A DNA stretch of 64,000 nucleotides from Paenimyroides tangerinum (lineage in GTDB: Bacteria; Bacteroidota; Bacteroidia; Flavobacteriales; Flavobacteriaceae). This document shows positions 51,670 through 59,992 of the stretch, piece after piece. Position numbers and translations under genes: made by a program. Each line of letters opens with the position of its first letter. The first letter of the stretch is position 1. Location: contig NZ_RQVQ01000011.1 of NCBI RefSeq assembly GCF_003865405.1, positions 1 through 64,000 on the forward strand. Direction: 5' to 3'. The notes under the pieces were generated by a model, which did no database searches, was not told the origin of the DNA, and saw only the letters and a program-made list of their open reading frames with translations.

Positions 51670-52665
51670 TTATGTTCTCATTTTTTCTATTAAATTAATA
51701 AGACGTGATGAATATCCAATTTCGTTGTCATACCATCCAACGATTTTAACCATTCTGTCTAAAACGGAAGTCAATTGCGCATCAAACAAACAAGAATGTG
51801 TATTACCAACAACATCAATTGAAACAATTGGATCTTCAGTATATTCCAAAATTCCTTTCAATTCATTTTCGGATGCTTTTTTGAAAGCTTCATTGATTTC
51901 TTCAACAGTTACATCTCTATTTACGTAACAAGTAATATCTGTAAGCGAACCATTAGGAACAGGAACTCGAATTCCACCTCCGCCAATTCTACCTTCATAT
52001 TCTGGGAAAATTTTGGTCAATGCTTTGGCAGCTCCAGTTGTAGTTGGAATCATAGATTGTGCAGCGCCTCTTGCTCTACGTAAATCTTTATGTGGCTGAT
52101 CGTGTAAACTTTGATCCGTAGTATAGGAGTGAACTGTTGTTATAAAAGCTTTATCTAAACCACAAAGTTCCTTTATGATTTTAATCATCGAAGCGGCATT
52201 GTTTGTTGTGCAAGTTGCATTCGAAACAATCAATTCGGTTCCGTCTAAAATAGAATCATTAACTCCTAAAACAATAGTTTTGATAAGATTGTCTTCTGGA
52301 GATACTGAAAGAATGACTTTTTTAGCTCCGTTATTTATATGATTTTGAAGAAGTTCAGTAGTTTTATGTTTACCTGTACTTTCAATCACGAAATCAATAT
52401 TTAAGTCATTCCAATTTAAATTTGAAATTTCTTTTTCGTGAAAGAAAACGATTTTTTTATTGTTTATTATTATATGATTTTCATCAAAAGATATTTCTTC
52501 AGATAACTTTCCATGAATACTATCATATTTTAATAAGTGAGCCATCGTTTTATTATCAGCCAAATCATTAATCGCTACAACTTCAATTGTAGGATGATTT
52601 ATTAATAAACGGAATAAATTTCTTCCGATTCTTCCGAAACCGTTAATTGCAATTCTTGTTTTCAT
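51670..52665 (-). CDS. Class I glyceraldehyde-3-phosphate dehydrogenase, divergent active-site flank
   Basis: 331 residues: Rossmann start RIAINGFGRIGRNLFRLL, the phosphate-site segment TTVHSYTTDQSLHDQPHKDLRRARGAAQSMIPTTTGAAKAL, and IVGWYDNEIGYSSRL at the end. The active-site peptide reads SNATCTTNNAAS, where the family usually has SNASCTTNCLAP. The catalytic Cys and His (in TVHSYT) are kept, but Ser before the Cys and the second Cys are changed. It probably oxidises glyceraldehyde-3-phosphate or erythrose-4-phosphate, but a separate main glycolytic gapA elsewhere is likely. It lies 40 bases downstream of lipA. Confidence 0.88.
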   Translation of the reverse strand: MKTRIAINGFGRIGRNLFRLLINHPTIEVVAINDLADNKTMAHLLKYDSIHGKLSEEISFDENHIIINNKKIVFFHEKEISNLNWNDLNIDFVIESTGKHKTTELLQNHINNGAKKVILSVSPEDNLIKTIVLGVNDSILDGTELIVSNATCTTNNAASMIKIIKELCGLDKAFITTVHSYTTDQSLHDQPHKDLRRARGAAQSMIPTTTGAAKALTKIFPEYEGRIGGGGIRVPVPNGSLTDITCYVNRDVTVEEINEAFKKASENELKGILEYTEDPIVSIDVVGNTHSCLFDAQLTSVLDRMVKIVGWYDNEIGYSSRLINLIEKMRT

Positions 52666-52705
52666 TAGCTAAAAAAATGAGGTCGCTCCAAAGAACGACC
52701 ATAAA

Positions 52706-53578
52706 TTATAAAATATGTTTTTGAGCTTTGTATGATGAACGAACTAAAGCACCACTTTCAACGTGTCTAAATCCAAGTTCTAAACCAATTTGCTCGTATT
52801 TTTTGAATTGTTCTGGAGTAATAAACTCTTTAACGGGTAAATGTTTTTTACTAGGTTGTAAATATTGACCAATTGTTAAGACATCTAAATTTACAGCTTT
52901 TAAATCATGCATAGTTTGGATAACTTCTTCTTCAGTTTCTCCCAATCCAAGCATAATTCCTGTTTTTGTACGATTAGCTCCATTCGCTTTTAAATAACGA
53001 AGAACCTCTAAACTACGATCATATTTTGCTTGAATACGAACTTCACGAGTTAAACGACGAACCGTTTCCATATTATGAGAAATCACTTCTGGATTAACTT
53101 CTAAAATTCGATCAATGTTTCTTTCGATACCTTGAAAGTCAGGAATTAAAGTTTCTAGAGTAGTGGTAGGATTCATTCTGCGGACAGCTTTTATAGTTTC
53201 TGCCCAAATAATTGACCCACCATCCTTTAAATCATCTCTATCCACACTTGTTAAAACAGCGTGTTTGATATTCATTAACTTTATAGAACGAGCAACTTTT
53301 TCTGGTTCGTCCCAATCAACAGTTTCTGGACGTCCAGTTTTTACACCGCAGAAACCACATGAACGTGTACAAATATTTCCTAAAATCATAAATGTTGCAG
53401 TTCCTTCACCCCAACATTCACCCATATTTGGACAACTTCCAGATGTACAAATGGTATTTAATTTATATTTGTCAACCAAACCTCTCAGTTCGGTATATTT
53501 TTTTCCAGTTGGTAATTTAACGCGTAACCATTTAGGTTTTCCTTGCGTTGGTTTATTTGAGTCTAAAACTGTTTCCAT
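52706..53578 (-). CDS. lipA: Lipoyl synthase
   Basis: LipA inserts two sulfurs into octanoyl groups on lipoyl domains using radical SAM chemistry. The auxiliary cluster motif is [12 protein letters not shown] and the radical SAM CxxxCxxC is [10 protein letters not shown] start at the ATG at 53578 ([15 protein letters not shown], 290 residues); the in-frame TTG at 53602 sits on the promoter element. GAPDH follows in the same direction. No lipB is adjacent. Confidence 0.96.
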   Translation of the reverse strand: METVLDSNKPTQGKPKWLRVKLPTGKKYTELRGLVDKYKLNTICTSGSCPNMGECWGEGTATFMILGNICTRSCGFCGVKTGRPETVDWDEPEKVARSIKLMNIKHAVLTSVDRDDLKDGGSIIWAETIKAVRRMNPTTTLETLIPDFQGIERNIDRILEVNPEVISHNMETVRRLTREVRIQAKYDRSLEVLRYLKANGANRTKTGIMLGLGETEEEVIQTMHDLKAVNLDVLTIGQYLQPSKKHLPVKEFITPEQFKKYEQIGLELGFRHVESGALVRSSYKAQKHIL

Positions 53579-53599
53579 GCTAAAGATTTCTATCTCCAA

Positions 53600-53607
53600 C
53601 AAAGATA
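53600..53607 (-). promoter_or_regulatory. -7 promoter element of lipA
   Basis: Leftward strand TATCTTTG (TAnnTTTG), 21 bases upstream of the ATG at 53578. Confidence 0.4.
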
Positions 53608-53759
53608 ATGATTATTAATGTTTTGATTATGATAAAAAAAAATAATTGTGATTAATCATAAAAATATTCATTATTTATTTGAAACCTGCAATAAAAAGTA
53701 ATTTCACAATTATTATAAGACATTTTACCACACAAATTTTTGCTGATTTTTTACATAAA

Positions 53760-53790
53760 AAAAACGTGAAATCATTAATTTCACGTTTTT
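53760..53790 (-). terminator. Terminator of the first OmpA gene
   Basis: 13-bp stem (53760-53772 with 53778-53790, AAAAACGTGAAAT/ATTTCACGTTTTT), 5-base loop, T run leftward. Confidence 0.8.
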
Positions 53791-53799
53791 AAGTTTTAA

Positions 53800-55071
53800 T
53801 TATTTTATTAAAATAATCTCAGTTCTACGATTGTTAGCTCTTCCTTGAGCAGTTTTGTTTGTATCAATTGGATCTGCAGAACCATAGCCTTTAGCCACTA
53901 ATCTATCAGATTTAATACCATTTTTAACCAAGTAATCTTTTACAGCATTCGCTCTTGCATCCGATAATGGCAAGTTGATACTTGTGCTACCTGTACTATC
54001 GGTATAACCTTTTATGTAAAATTTAGAATTAGGGAATTCTTTCATTTTTTTAATAATACCATCTAACACAACGTAAGATTGAGTTTGGAAAGTTGATTGA
54101 TTAGTATTAAATAAAATTGTTTTAGCATATCCATTTAATACATCAATATCTTTTTTCTCCATTTGTGGACATCCGTTATTAGATCTAGGACCAGCTAATT
54201 CTGGACATTCGTCTAAATGATCTGGAACACCATCTTTATCTTTATCTGGCCATGGACAACCATGGTTATCTACTGCTCCCGGTACATTAATACATTTATC
54301 TAAATAATCAGGTGTTCCATCATTGTCAGAATCTTTCATTTTATCATCAACGTCTGTTAATTTAGTTTGAATTTCTTCTAATTCATTATGGATTTCATCT
54401 AAATTTACAGCAGCTGGGGTACTTACATACCAATCTGCATGTTCTTTAGCACCGCCAAGATAAAACGATAAACCTAATGTTGCGTTGTATAAAGTACCTT
54501 CAAAAGTTCTTAATTTTTTAACTCCATCAGTACGTCCATCGAATGTCCAATCTTGTTCAATGTTTTTAATCATTGTAAAGTCGGCGTTTAAAGCTACACG
54601 TTTGCCTAGTTTAATTTGCCCTGTTAAACCAGCCATAACATTACCCATTTCGTCAGTACCTTTAAAGTAATCATTTGTCATCCAACTATAACCAAATCCA
54701 GCATGAGCTTGTAGATTAAAAACTCGAGTCCAATCTTCAAAGTTCATTATTCGCCCTAGATTTGCTACTCCTTGAATATTGGTTCTATAATATTTGGTTT
54801 TGAAATCTAAAGAATTTTTCCCATTCTTCATGTCATCATACCCAAAATCAACTTTTAAACCAAATTTGTTATTAAACATGTAACGAACTCCTGCATCAAC
54901 ATGGTAAAAACTTTCGAAAGTTTCTGAATAATAACCAGGAGTCATTGGTTTAGCAGGTTTAGTTAAACCTCCATTAAAATCAAGAGACCATTTATTATAT
55001 GGTTTTTCTTGCGCGTTAATATTGCTCGTTGCTATTGCAACAAGAAATAAAGATAATACAATTTTTTTCAT
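53800..55071 (-). CDS. OmpA-family outer-membrane protein with calcium-binding repeats
   Basis: 423 residues: signal peptide (VLSLFLVAIATSNINAQ), an eight-strand-type barrel (about 25-215), a short coiled-coil linker (LDEIHNELEEIQTKLTD), and thrombospondin type 3 repeats (about 245-305, DSDNDGTPDYLDKC and DKDGVPDHLDECP). A peptidoglycan-binding OmpA domain follows (about 320-423, FYIKGYTDSTGSTSINLPLSDARANAV, RANNRRTEIIL). It anchors the outer membrane to the cell wall. It is a close paralogue of the gene at 55657-57003, same orientation, separate transcript. Confidence 0.93.
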   Translation of the reverse strand: MKKIVLSLFLVAIATSNINAQEKPYNKWSLDFNGGLTKPAKPMTPGYYSETFESFYHVDAGVRYMFNNKFGLKVDFGYDDMKNGKNSLDFKTKYYRTNIQGVANLGRIMNFEDWTRVFNLQAHAGFGYSWMTNDYFKGTDEMGNVMAGLTGQIKLGKRVALNADFTMIKNIEQDWTFDGRTDGVKKLRTFEGTLYNATLGLSFYLGGAKEHADWYVSTPAAVNLDEIHNELEEIQTKLTDVDDKMKDSDNDGTPDYLDKCINVPGAVDNHGCPWPDKDKDGVPDHLDECPELAGPRSNNGCPQMEKKDIDVLNGYAKTILFNTNQSTFQTQSYVVLDGIIKKMKEFPNSKFYIKGYTDSTGSTSINLPLSDARANAVKDYLVKNGIKSDRLVAKGYGSADPIDTNKTAQGRANNRRTEIILIK

Positions 55072-55556
55072 ACTTTTTTTTCTAAATTAAATTCAAGAAC
55101 AACAACAAACTTGAATTATTTATCAAAAGTACTTAAATTTTAACAAAAAACAATTGTCTTTTTAATTTTAAAAACGTATTAAAAATTCATTTTTTGTAAT
55201 TTGAATTTATTGGTTCAAAGAATTTAGAAATTAAAAGTGTTAAATTTTATAAAAATAGTAAAAAATTATAATGCTTTTAAAAAATATAGATAAATTTTCT
55301 AAATCAAAAAATATGCCGTTTTTTTATTTAATTCCATTATTTTTTATCTTTTTTTTAAAAACTATTAAATAAAAAAATAAGCTTTAATTCATTGATTTCT
55401 AAAATTTAATTTATTAATTGCTATTAAATAAAAAATCAAGTTTTTAATCTGATGTCTTATTCTGTTTTCTCAAATCTTAGATATCTATAAAAGGAATTAA
55501 AAAAAACTAGTATAAATGAATTTAAAACCAAGGAATACAAGGTTTAACTATATAAA
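55072..55556. other. Spacer between the two OmpA genes, with a promoter
   Basis: About 490 bases of very AT-rich DNA with long A and T tracts. The promoter at 55124-55153 is the only feature I can support; A/T tracts further upstream could act as bent-DNA activating elements. Confidence 0.4.
55124..55153 (-). promoter_or_regulatory. Two-box promoter of the first OmpA gene
   Basis: Leftward strand TACTTTTG at 55124-55131 and TTG at 55151-55153, spacing 19. This matches the Bacteroidota consensus exactly, 52 bases before the start. The second OmpA gene has the same arrangement. Confidence 0.65.
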
Positions 55557-55593
55557 AAAATGCGATTTGAAATTTAATTTCAAATCGCATTTT
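55557..55593 (-). terminator. Terminator of the second OmpA gene
   Basis: Long near-perfect palindrome around TGCGATTTGAAATT (55561-55574 with 55576-55589), with flanking A and T runs. Confidence 0.75.
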
Positions 55594-55656
55594 ATATCTA
55601 ATATACTTTAATAAAATTCAACAAATTTTGATATTTAAAATATCTTTTGAAAAATA

Positions 55657-57003
55657 TTATTTTAAAATAATTTCTGTTCTTCTATTATTAGCTCTTCCTG
55701 CAGCAGTTTTATTAGAATCTATTGGATCAGCAGAACCGAATCCTTTTGCAGTTAATCTATCAGCTTTAATTCCGTTTTTAACTAAGTAATTTTTTACTGC
55801 ATTTGCACGAGCATCAGATAAAGGAATGTTGATTTTATCATTTCCTGTATTATCTGTATATCCGTAAATGTTGAATTTAGTATTTGGAAACTCAGTCATT
55901 TTCTTTACAATATTGTCTAATACTAAGAAAGATTGTGTTTGAAAAGTTGATTGATTTGTGTTAAATAAAATAGTTCTTGCGTAAGAATTCATTTGTTCAA
56001 CATCTTTCTTTTCCATTACAGGACATCCATGATTAGATTTTGGACCTGCTACATCTGGACATTGGTCTAAATGATCAGGAGTTCCATCTTTATCAGCATC
56101 TGGCCATGGACAACCTCTGTTTTCAATTGGTCCAGGTACATTAATACAGTTGTCTAAATAATCTGGAGTTCCATCGTTATCAGTATCTCTTAATTTTTCT
56201 TCAAGAGTGTTGTATTTATTTTGAATTTCCTCTAATTCATTTTGAATTTCCAATACTTCAGTATTTTCTTCATCTTTAGCCACATACCAATCAGCATGAG
56301 TAGACTTGTTTCCTAAATAAAATGTAACACCAATTGTTGTGTTTAACATTGGGTTTAAATGTTTTAGAAATTTTTGAGAAGGATCTGGAACAGATATATC
56401 AACATTTCCTGTTTGACCATCTACATTAACTGTACCAGAAGCATTTAAATTATTATTTGGTCTAACAGAACCATCCCAAGTATATGCTTGTTTAAAGTTG
56501 TTAATTGCTGTAACATCAAGAGTTAAAGCAATTCTATTACTTAAACGAATCTGAGGAGTAACACCCACCATTATATTTACAGCATTATCATTTCTATCAG
56601 GAAAGTTACCGTAGTTAAATGTAGTGTATCCAGCACCAGCATGTAATAAAATACCAATAGTATTAGTCCATTCTTCAAAAGATAAAACTCTACCAACGTT
56701 GATGATACCTTCTAAATTATATCTATAAATATCAGTTTTAAATGATTTTGAATGATCACCATTTTTTAAGTTATCATAACCAAAGCTTGCTTTTAAACCA
56801 AATTTACTGTTTACCATGAAACGTACACCTGCATTGGTATGTAAAAAATTAAATGGAGCATTATAACCCTCACCCCAATTATGTAATGCTTTATTAGCAC
56901 CACCATTCAATTCAACAGACCATTTATTGTATTCTGAAGTTTGAGCAGTAACTGAATTATTTGCAATAAATAAAGTTAATAATGGTAATAATAATTTTTT
57001 CAT
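55657..57003 (-). CDS. OmpA-family outer-membrane protein with calcium-binding repeats (paralogue)
   Basis: 448 residues with the same layout as its neighbour. Signal peptide LLPLLTLFIANNSVTAQ, barrel (to about 240), linker with the coiled coil LEIQNELEEIQNKYNTLEEKLRD, then type 3 repeats (DTDNDGTPDYLDNC, DKDGTPDHLDQCP). The OmpA domain comes last (FNIYGYTDNTGNDKINIPLSDARANAV, RANNRRTEI). It is longer mainly by an insertion in the barrel region (about residues 178-215). The OmpA halves are much more alike than the barrels, so the surface-exposed part has diverged after duplication. Confidence 0.93.
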   Translation of the reverse strand: MKKLLLPLLTLFIANNSVTAQTSEYNKWSVELNGGANKALHNWGEGYNAPFNFLHTNAGVRFMVNSKFGLKASFGYDNLKNGDHSKSFKTDIYRYNLEGIINVGRVLSFEEWTNTIGILLHAGAGYTTFNYGNFPDRNDNAVNIMVGVTPQIRLSNRIALTLDVTAINNFKQAYTWDGSVRPNNNLNASGTVNVDGQTGNVDISVPDPSQKFLKHLNPMLNTTIGVTFYLGNKSTHADWYVAKDEENTEVLEIQNELEEIQNKYNTLEEKLRDTDNDGTPDYLDNCINVPGPIENRGCPWPDADKDGTPDHLDQCPDVAGPKSNHGCPVMEKKDVEQMNSYARTILFNTNQSTFQTQSFLVLDNIVKKMTEFPNTKFNIYGYTDNTGNDKINIPLSDARANAVKNYLVKNGIKADRLTAKGFGSADPIDSNKTAAGRANNRRTEIILK

Positions 57004-57063
57004 AAATACTTTTTTAAATTATTTAGATTTTTGTTTTTATTAATCAAATTCAGATTAATATCG

Positions 57064-57093
57064 CAAAAATAAGTTTTTATTTAGAAAAAACAA
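57064..57093 (-). promoter_or_regulatory. Two-box promoter of the second OmpA gene
   Basis: Leftward strand TATTTTTG at 57064-57071 and TTG at 57091-57093, spacing 19, 60 bases upstream of the start. Same geometry as its paralogue. Confidence 0.6.
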
Positions 57094-57110
57094 CTATTAC
57101 AGATGTTAAT

Positions 57111-57398
57111 TTATTTCATTTGCTCAATCCAATACTTTTCAGAATAGAATGTACCAAAGGGTAGGACAGAAGCTATTAGTATTAAAAATGTCTTTTTTAA
57201 AGACCATTTTAGTTCAATTGCAAGAAAAATAGCTAAAACGACATACAATACAAATAAAAGTCCATGAGCCATACCTAGAGGAAATAAAATTTGTTTATAT
57301 AATTCTAGGTTATTAGATTTTATGACAAACATATTAAAGAATAAACATAAATATGATATTCCTTCTAAATATGCGATTATTTTAAAAAACTTTTTCAT
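57111..57398 (-). CDS. DUF3817 membrane protein
   Basis: 95 residues with three hydrophobic helices and the DUF3817 pattern: FFKIIAYLEGISYLCLFFNMF, PLGMAHGLLFVLYVVLA, LPFGTFYSEKYW at the end. Inner-membrane protein of unknown function, often found as a small separate gene. The upstream neighbour ends at a hairpin 13 bases away. Confidence 0.88.
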   Translation of the reverse strand: MKKFFKIIAYLEGISYLCLFFNMFVIKSNNLELYKQILFPLGMAHGLLFVLYVVLAIFLAIELKWSLKKTFLILIASVLPFGTFYSEKYWIEQMK

Positions 57399-57410
57399 AG
57401 TATCAAAAAA

Positions 57411-57437
57411 AGAGTTTTAGTAATTAACTAAAACTCT
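57411..57437 (-). terminator. Terminator overlapping the end of the 57.4 kb gene
   Basis: 11-bp perfect stem (57411-57421 with 57427-57437, AGAGTTTTAGT/ACTAAAACTCT), 5-base loop, T run leftward. The right arm encodes the last residues of the gene ending at 57428. Confidence 0.75.
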
Positions 57438-57784
57438 AGCATTAATTTATTATAATCTTTTAAATCTAAAATATTGTGTTTATTTTCTAAATCTAGCATT
57501 AAAGACAATAAATAGTTTAAACTTTCTGTATTTGTAGAACCAAATTCATTGATTTCATTTTCATCAACAGGTTCATCTGAAGGAATTTGAATTAAAAAAT
57601 CATTATTTTTTTCAATGTGTTCGTAAGCTAAACGCAAAGCCTTAACAACAACCGGATTTTCTTCTAATAAAGCAAATTCTCTAAGTTTTTTCAATTCAGG
57701 TATGATTGTATTTGCATCAATTCCTTTAGAAATAATTTCCCCTTGAATTTGTTTGATTAATTTTTGTGCATTTGAATTTTCCAC
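57428..57784 (-). CDS. Small cytoplasmic protein of unknown function
   Basis: I start at the GTG at 57784 (118 residues, ENSNAQKLIKQIQGEIISKG). The longer frame opens at a TTG (57814) that coincides with a promoter -7 element. The protein is acidic and helical, with KKLREFALLEENPVVVKALRLAYEHIEKN and an acidic middle (PSDEPVDENEINEF); no known domain. It is divergent from the DMT transporter. Start choice is uncertain. Confidence 0.6.
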   Translation of the reverse strand: MENSNAQKLIKQIQGEIISKGIDANTIIPELKKLREFALLEENPVVVKALRLAYEHIEKNNDFLIQIPSDEPVDENEINEFGSTNTESLNYLLSLMLDLENKHNILDLKDYNKLMLEF

Positions 57785-57811
57785 TGTGTATCTATTTATA
57801 TCAATTTGTTG

Positions 57812-57819
57812 CAAAAGTA
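57812..57819 (-). promoter_or_regulatory. -7 promoter element of the 57.4 kb gene
   Basis: Leftward strand TACTTTTG (TAnnTTTG). Transcription would begin near 57805, downstream of the TTG at 57814, which supports the GTG start at 57784 or a leaderless start. Confidence 0.35.
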
Positions 57820-57961
57820 TGTTTATTATACTTTATAGCATAATCTTTTTTTACTTTTCTTTATAAAAAAATATTGACCTATAATATATATTATGTAAAA
57901 TAGAAATTTATTTTCATCTTTCATTTTTCTAGTTTACATTTGATTCTTTAAAATAATTATA

Positions 57962-58813
57962 ATGATATATTTATTGATAAGTATTTTTTGTAGCGTTTTT
58001 GTTGGAATTTTATTTAAAAAAACAAAACCTAGTTTCTCTGAAGGTTTTACTATGATTACTTTAAACTATTTAGTTTCAATCTTTCTGTGTTACAGTTTAT
58101 TTGATATTAACATTTCAAGCTTTAATTTAAATTATTCAATATTAATTCCTTTGATAATATTAATGCCAACAGTTTTCTATATTTTAAATTTATCTATCAA
58201 TAAATCTGGAATAATCAAAACTGATATTGCTCAAAGAATATCTTTAATAATTCCAATTTCTGCTTCTTTTTTGATTTTTGGAGAATCAATTTCTTTATTT
58301 AAATGGATTGGAATTATATTAGGTTTTACTTCTGTAATTCTAATGCTTTATAAATCAAACCAAACTGTAAAATCAAATTCAATTTATTTAGGATTTGTTT
58401 TTTTAGGTTATGGAATTATTGATGTACTTTTCAAGCAAATAGCCATTCAAAAAACTCAACCATTCACAACTTATCTTTTTTTTATTTTTATTGGTTGTTT
58501 TTTTACTTCACTTATAGTTTCGATTTTTATAAAAAAAACAAAGTTTGAAATAAACAAAAAAATATTTTTATATGGTTTAATTTTAGGCTGTTTAAATTTT
58601 TTAAATATTTACTTTTATTTGAATGCTCATAAAATATATAACGATCAACCGTCAACTGTTTTTGCAGTTATGAATTTTGGTGTCATTTCATTAGCTACAG
58701 TTTTAGGCGTATTCATATTCAAAGAAAAATTATCAAAAAAGAATATTATTGGAATTATTTTAGCTGTTTTTGCTATTATATTTGTTTTATATTCTCAATA
58801 TAAAAACATATAA
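57962..58813 (+). CDS. EamA/DMT-superfamily transporter
   Basis: 283 residues with ten hydrophobic helices in two repeats. The second helix pair ends DIAQRISLIIPISASFLIFGESISLFKWIGIILGFTSVILML and the second repeat ends MNFGVISLATVLGVFIFKEKLSKKNIIGIILAVFAIIFVL, the two EamA signatures. It exports or imports a small metabolite; substrate unknown. The NUDIX gene starts 1 base after its stop, so they are co-transcribed. Confidence 0.88.
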   Translation: MIYLLISIFCSVFVGILFKKTKPSFSEGFTMITLNYLVSIFLCYSLFDINISSFNLNYSILIPLIILMPTVFYILNLSINKSGIIKTDIAQRISLIIPISASFLIFGESISLFKWIGIILGFTSVILMLYKSNQTVKSNSIYLGFVFLGYGIIDVLFKQIAIQKTQPFTTYLFFIFIGCFFTSLIVSIFIKKTKFEINKKIFLYGLILGCLNFLNIYFYLNAHKIYNDQPSTVFAVMNFGVISLATVLGVFIFKEKLSKKNIIGIILAVFAIIFVLYSQYKNI

Positions 58814-58814
58814 T

Positions 58815-59237
58815 ATGTACATTTCAAAAATATTTGTAACAGTAGATAATGTTGTAATTCGTAAAGTTGATAACCAATTTGAAATTCTTTTAATAAAACG
58901 ACTAAAAGAACCTTTTATGGATTGTTGGGCTTTACCTGGTGGTTTTGTTGATGAAAATGAAGATTTAGTAACAGCTGCTAAACGCGAATTACTTGAAGAA
59001 ACTTCTATACAAGTAAATGATGTTTTGCAAATTGGTGCTTACGGTAAACCGTTTCGAGACCCAAGAAGTCATGTAGTTAGTATCGCATTTTATGCAGAAG
59101 TTGATAAAGATGTTATTGCTAAAGCAGCAGATGATGCTAAAGATGTTAACTGGTTTAAAATAAACAACTTACCTCCCACTGCTTTTGATCATAATGAGAT
59201 AATAAGCGATGCGATTTTAAAATTCAATCTTTTTTAA
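58815..59237 (+). CDS. NUDIX hydrolase
   Basis: From the ATG at 58815 (MYISKIFVTVDNVVIR) the enzyme has 140 residues. The NUDIX box GGFVDENEDLVTAAKRELLEETSI matches G-x5-E-x7-REUxEExGU except for the last Gly. It hydrolyses a nucleoside-diphosphate derivative with Mg2+. DPRSHVVSIAFYAEV and DAKDVNWFKI are like ADP-ribose/NrtR-type NUDIX enzymes, but it lacks the NrtR DNA-binding wing. The preceding DMT gene ends at 58813. Confidence 0.92.
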   Translation: MYISKIFVTVDNVVIRKVDNQFEILLIKRLKEPFMDCWALPGGFVDENEDLVTAAKRELLEETSIQVNDVLQIGAYGKPFRDPRSHVVSIAFYAEVDKDVIAKAADDAKDVNWFKINNLPPTAFDHNEIISDAILKFNLF

Positions 59238-59444
59238 TTTTGAACAAAATCATTTTTATTGATAGAAAATTAAAACGAATTATTAATCAGAACAAATCTT
59301 ACTAATAATTCAGTATAATTTTTTATTTTAAACAAAAAAACTATTTATAATGAGTAATTTTTTTAAATGTAACTTGAATTCTTAATAAATATGTTTTTTG
59401 TTAGGAATTTTTTATATATTTATCTTTAAAAAATATCAAATGTT

Positions 59445-59909
59445 ATGAAAGCAAAAATTGTTATAGCTCTATTTTTATTAGTTGCTTCGTTTTCAAATGC
59501 ACAAGAATTAGTTTGGCATACCGATGCAAATAAAGCAATTACCGAGTCTAATAAATCTAAAAAACCCTTAATGCTTTTTTTTACAGGAAGTGATTGGTGT
59601 GGTTGGTGTATTCGATTACAACAAGAAGTATTTACTCAACCCGATTTTAAAAAATGGGCAAAAGACAATGTTGTTTTATTGGAATTAGATTTCCCAAGAA
59701 GAACTGCTCAAGATGATAAACTTAAAATTCAGAATGCTCAAATTTTACAAGTTTTTGGTGTTCGCGGTTATCCAACTATTTGGTTTGTAAATGCACAATT
59801 AGAAAACGAGAAAATTAATTTTTCGCAACTAGGCAGTGTTGGATATGTTGCAGGTGGTCCTGAAAAATGGGTTGAATCTGCTAAAACTATTTTAGCTAAT
59901 AAAAAGTGA
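59445..59909 (+). CDS. Periplasmic thioredoxin-family protein
   Basis: 154 residues with a signal peptide (KIVIALFLLVASFSNAQ, cleavage at 20). The thioredoxin fold follows with the redox pair Cys52 and Cys55 (FFTGSDWCGWCIRLQQEVF) and the cis-Pro stretch VRGYPTIWFVN. CGWC, not CGPC, points to a reductase or isomerase of the DsbD-linked or DUF255 kind. It is likely fed electrons by DsbD (35.5 kb). Confidence 0.9.
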   Translation: MKAKIVIALFLLVASFSNAQELVWHTDANKAITESNKSKKPLMLFFTGSDWCGWCIRLQQEVFTQPDFKKWAKDNVVLLELDFPRRTAQDDKLKIQNAQILQVFGVRGYPTIWFVNAQLENEKINFSQLGSVGYVAGGPEKWVESAKTILANKK

Positions 59910-59939
59910 TTTTTATATTTGATTTAAGGTGATTGATAT

Positions 59940-59974
59940 AAAAAGGAGTAGAAATAAATTTTCGACTCCTTTTT
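59940..59974. terminator. Bidirectional terminator between thioredoxin-like and nucleoid-protein genes
   Basis: 10-bp stem (59940-59949 with 59965-59974, AAAAAGGAGT/ACTCCTTTTT) with a partly paired 15-base loop and T runs. Confidence 0.7.
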
Positions 59975-59992
59975 TGTTTCTATTAAGATAAA

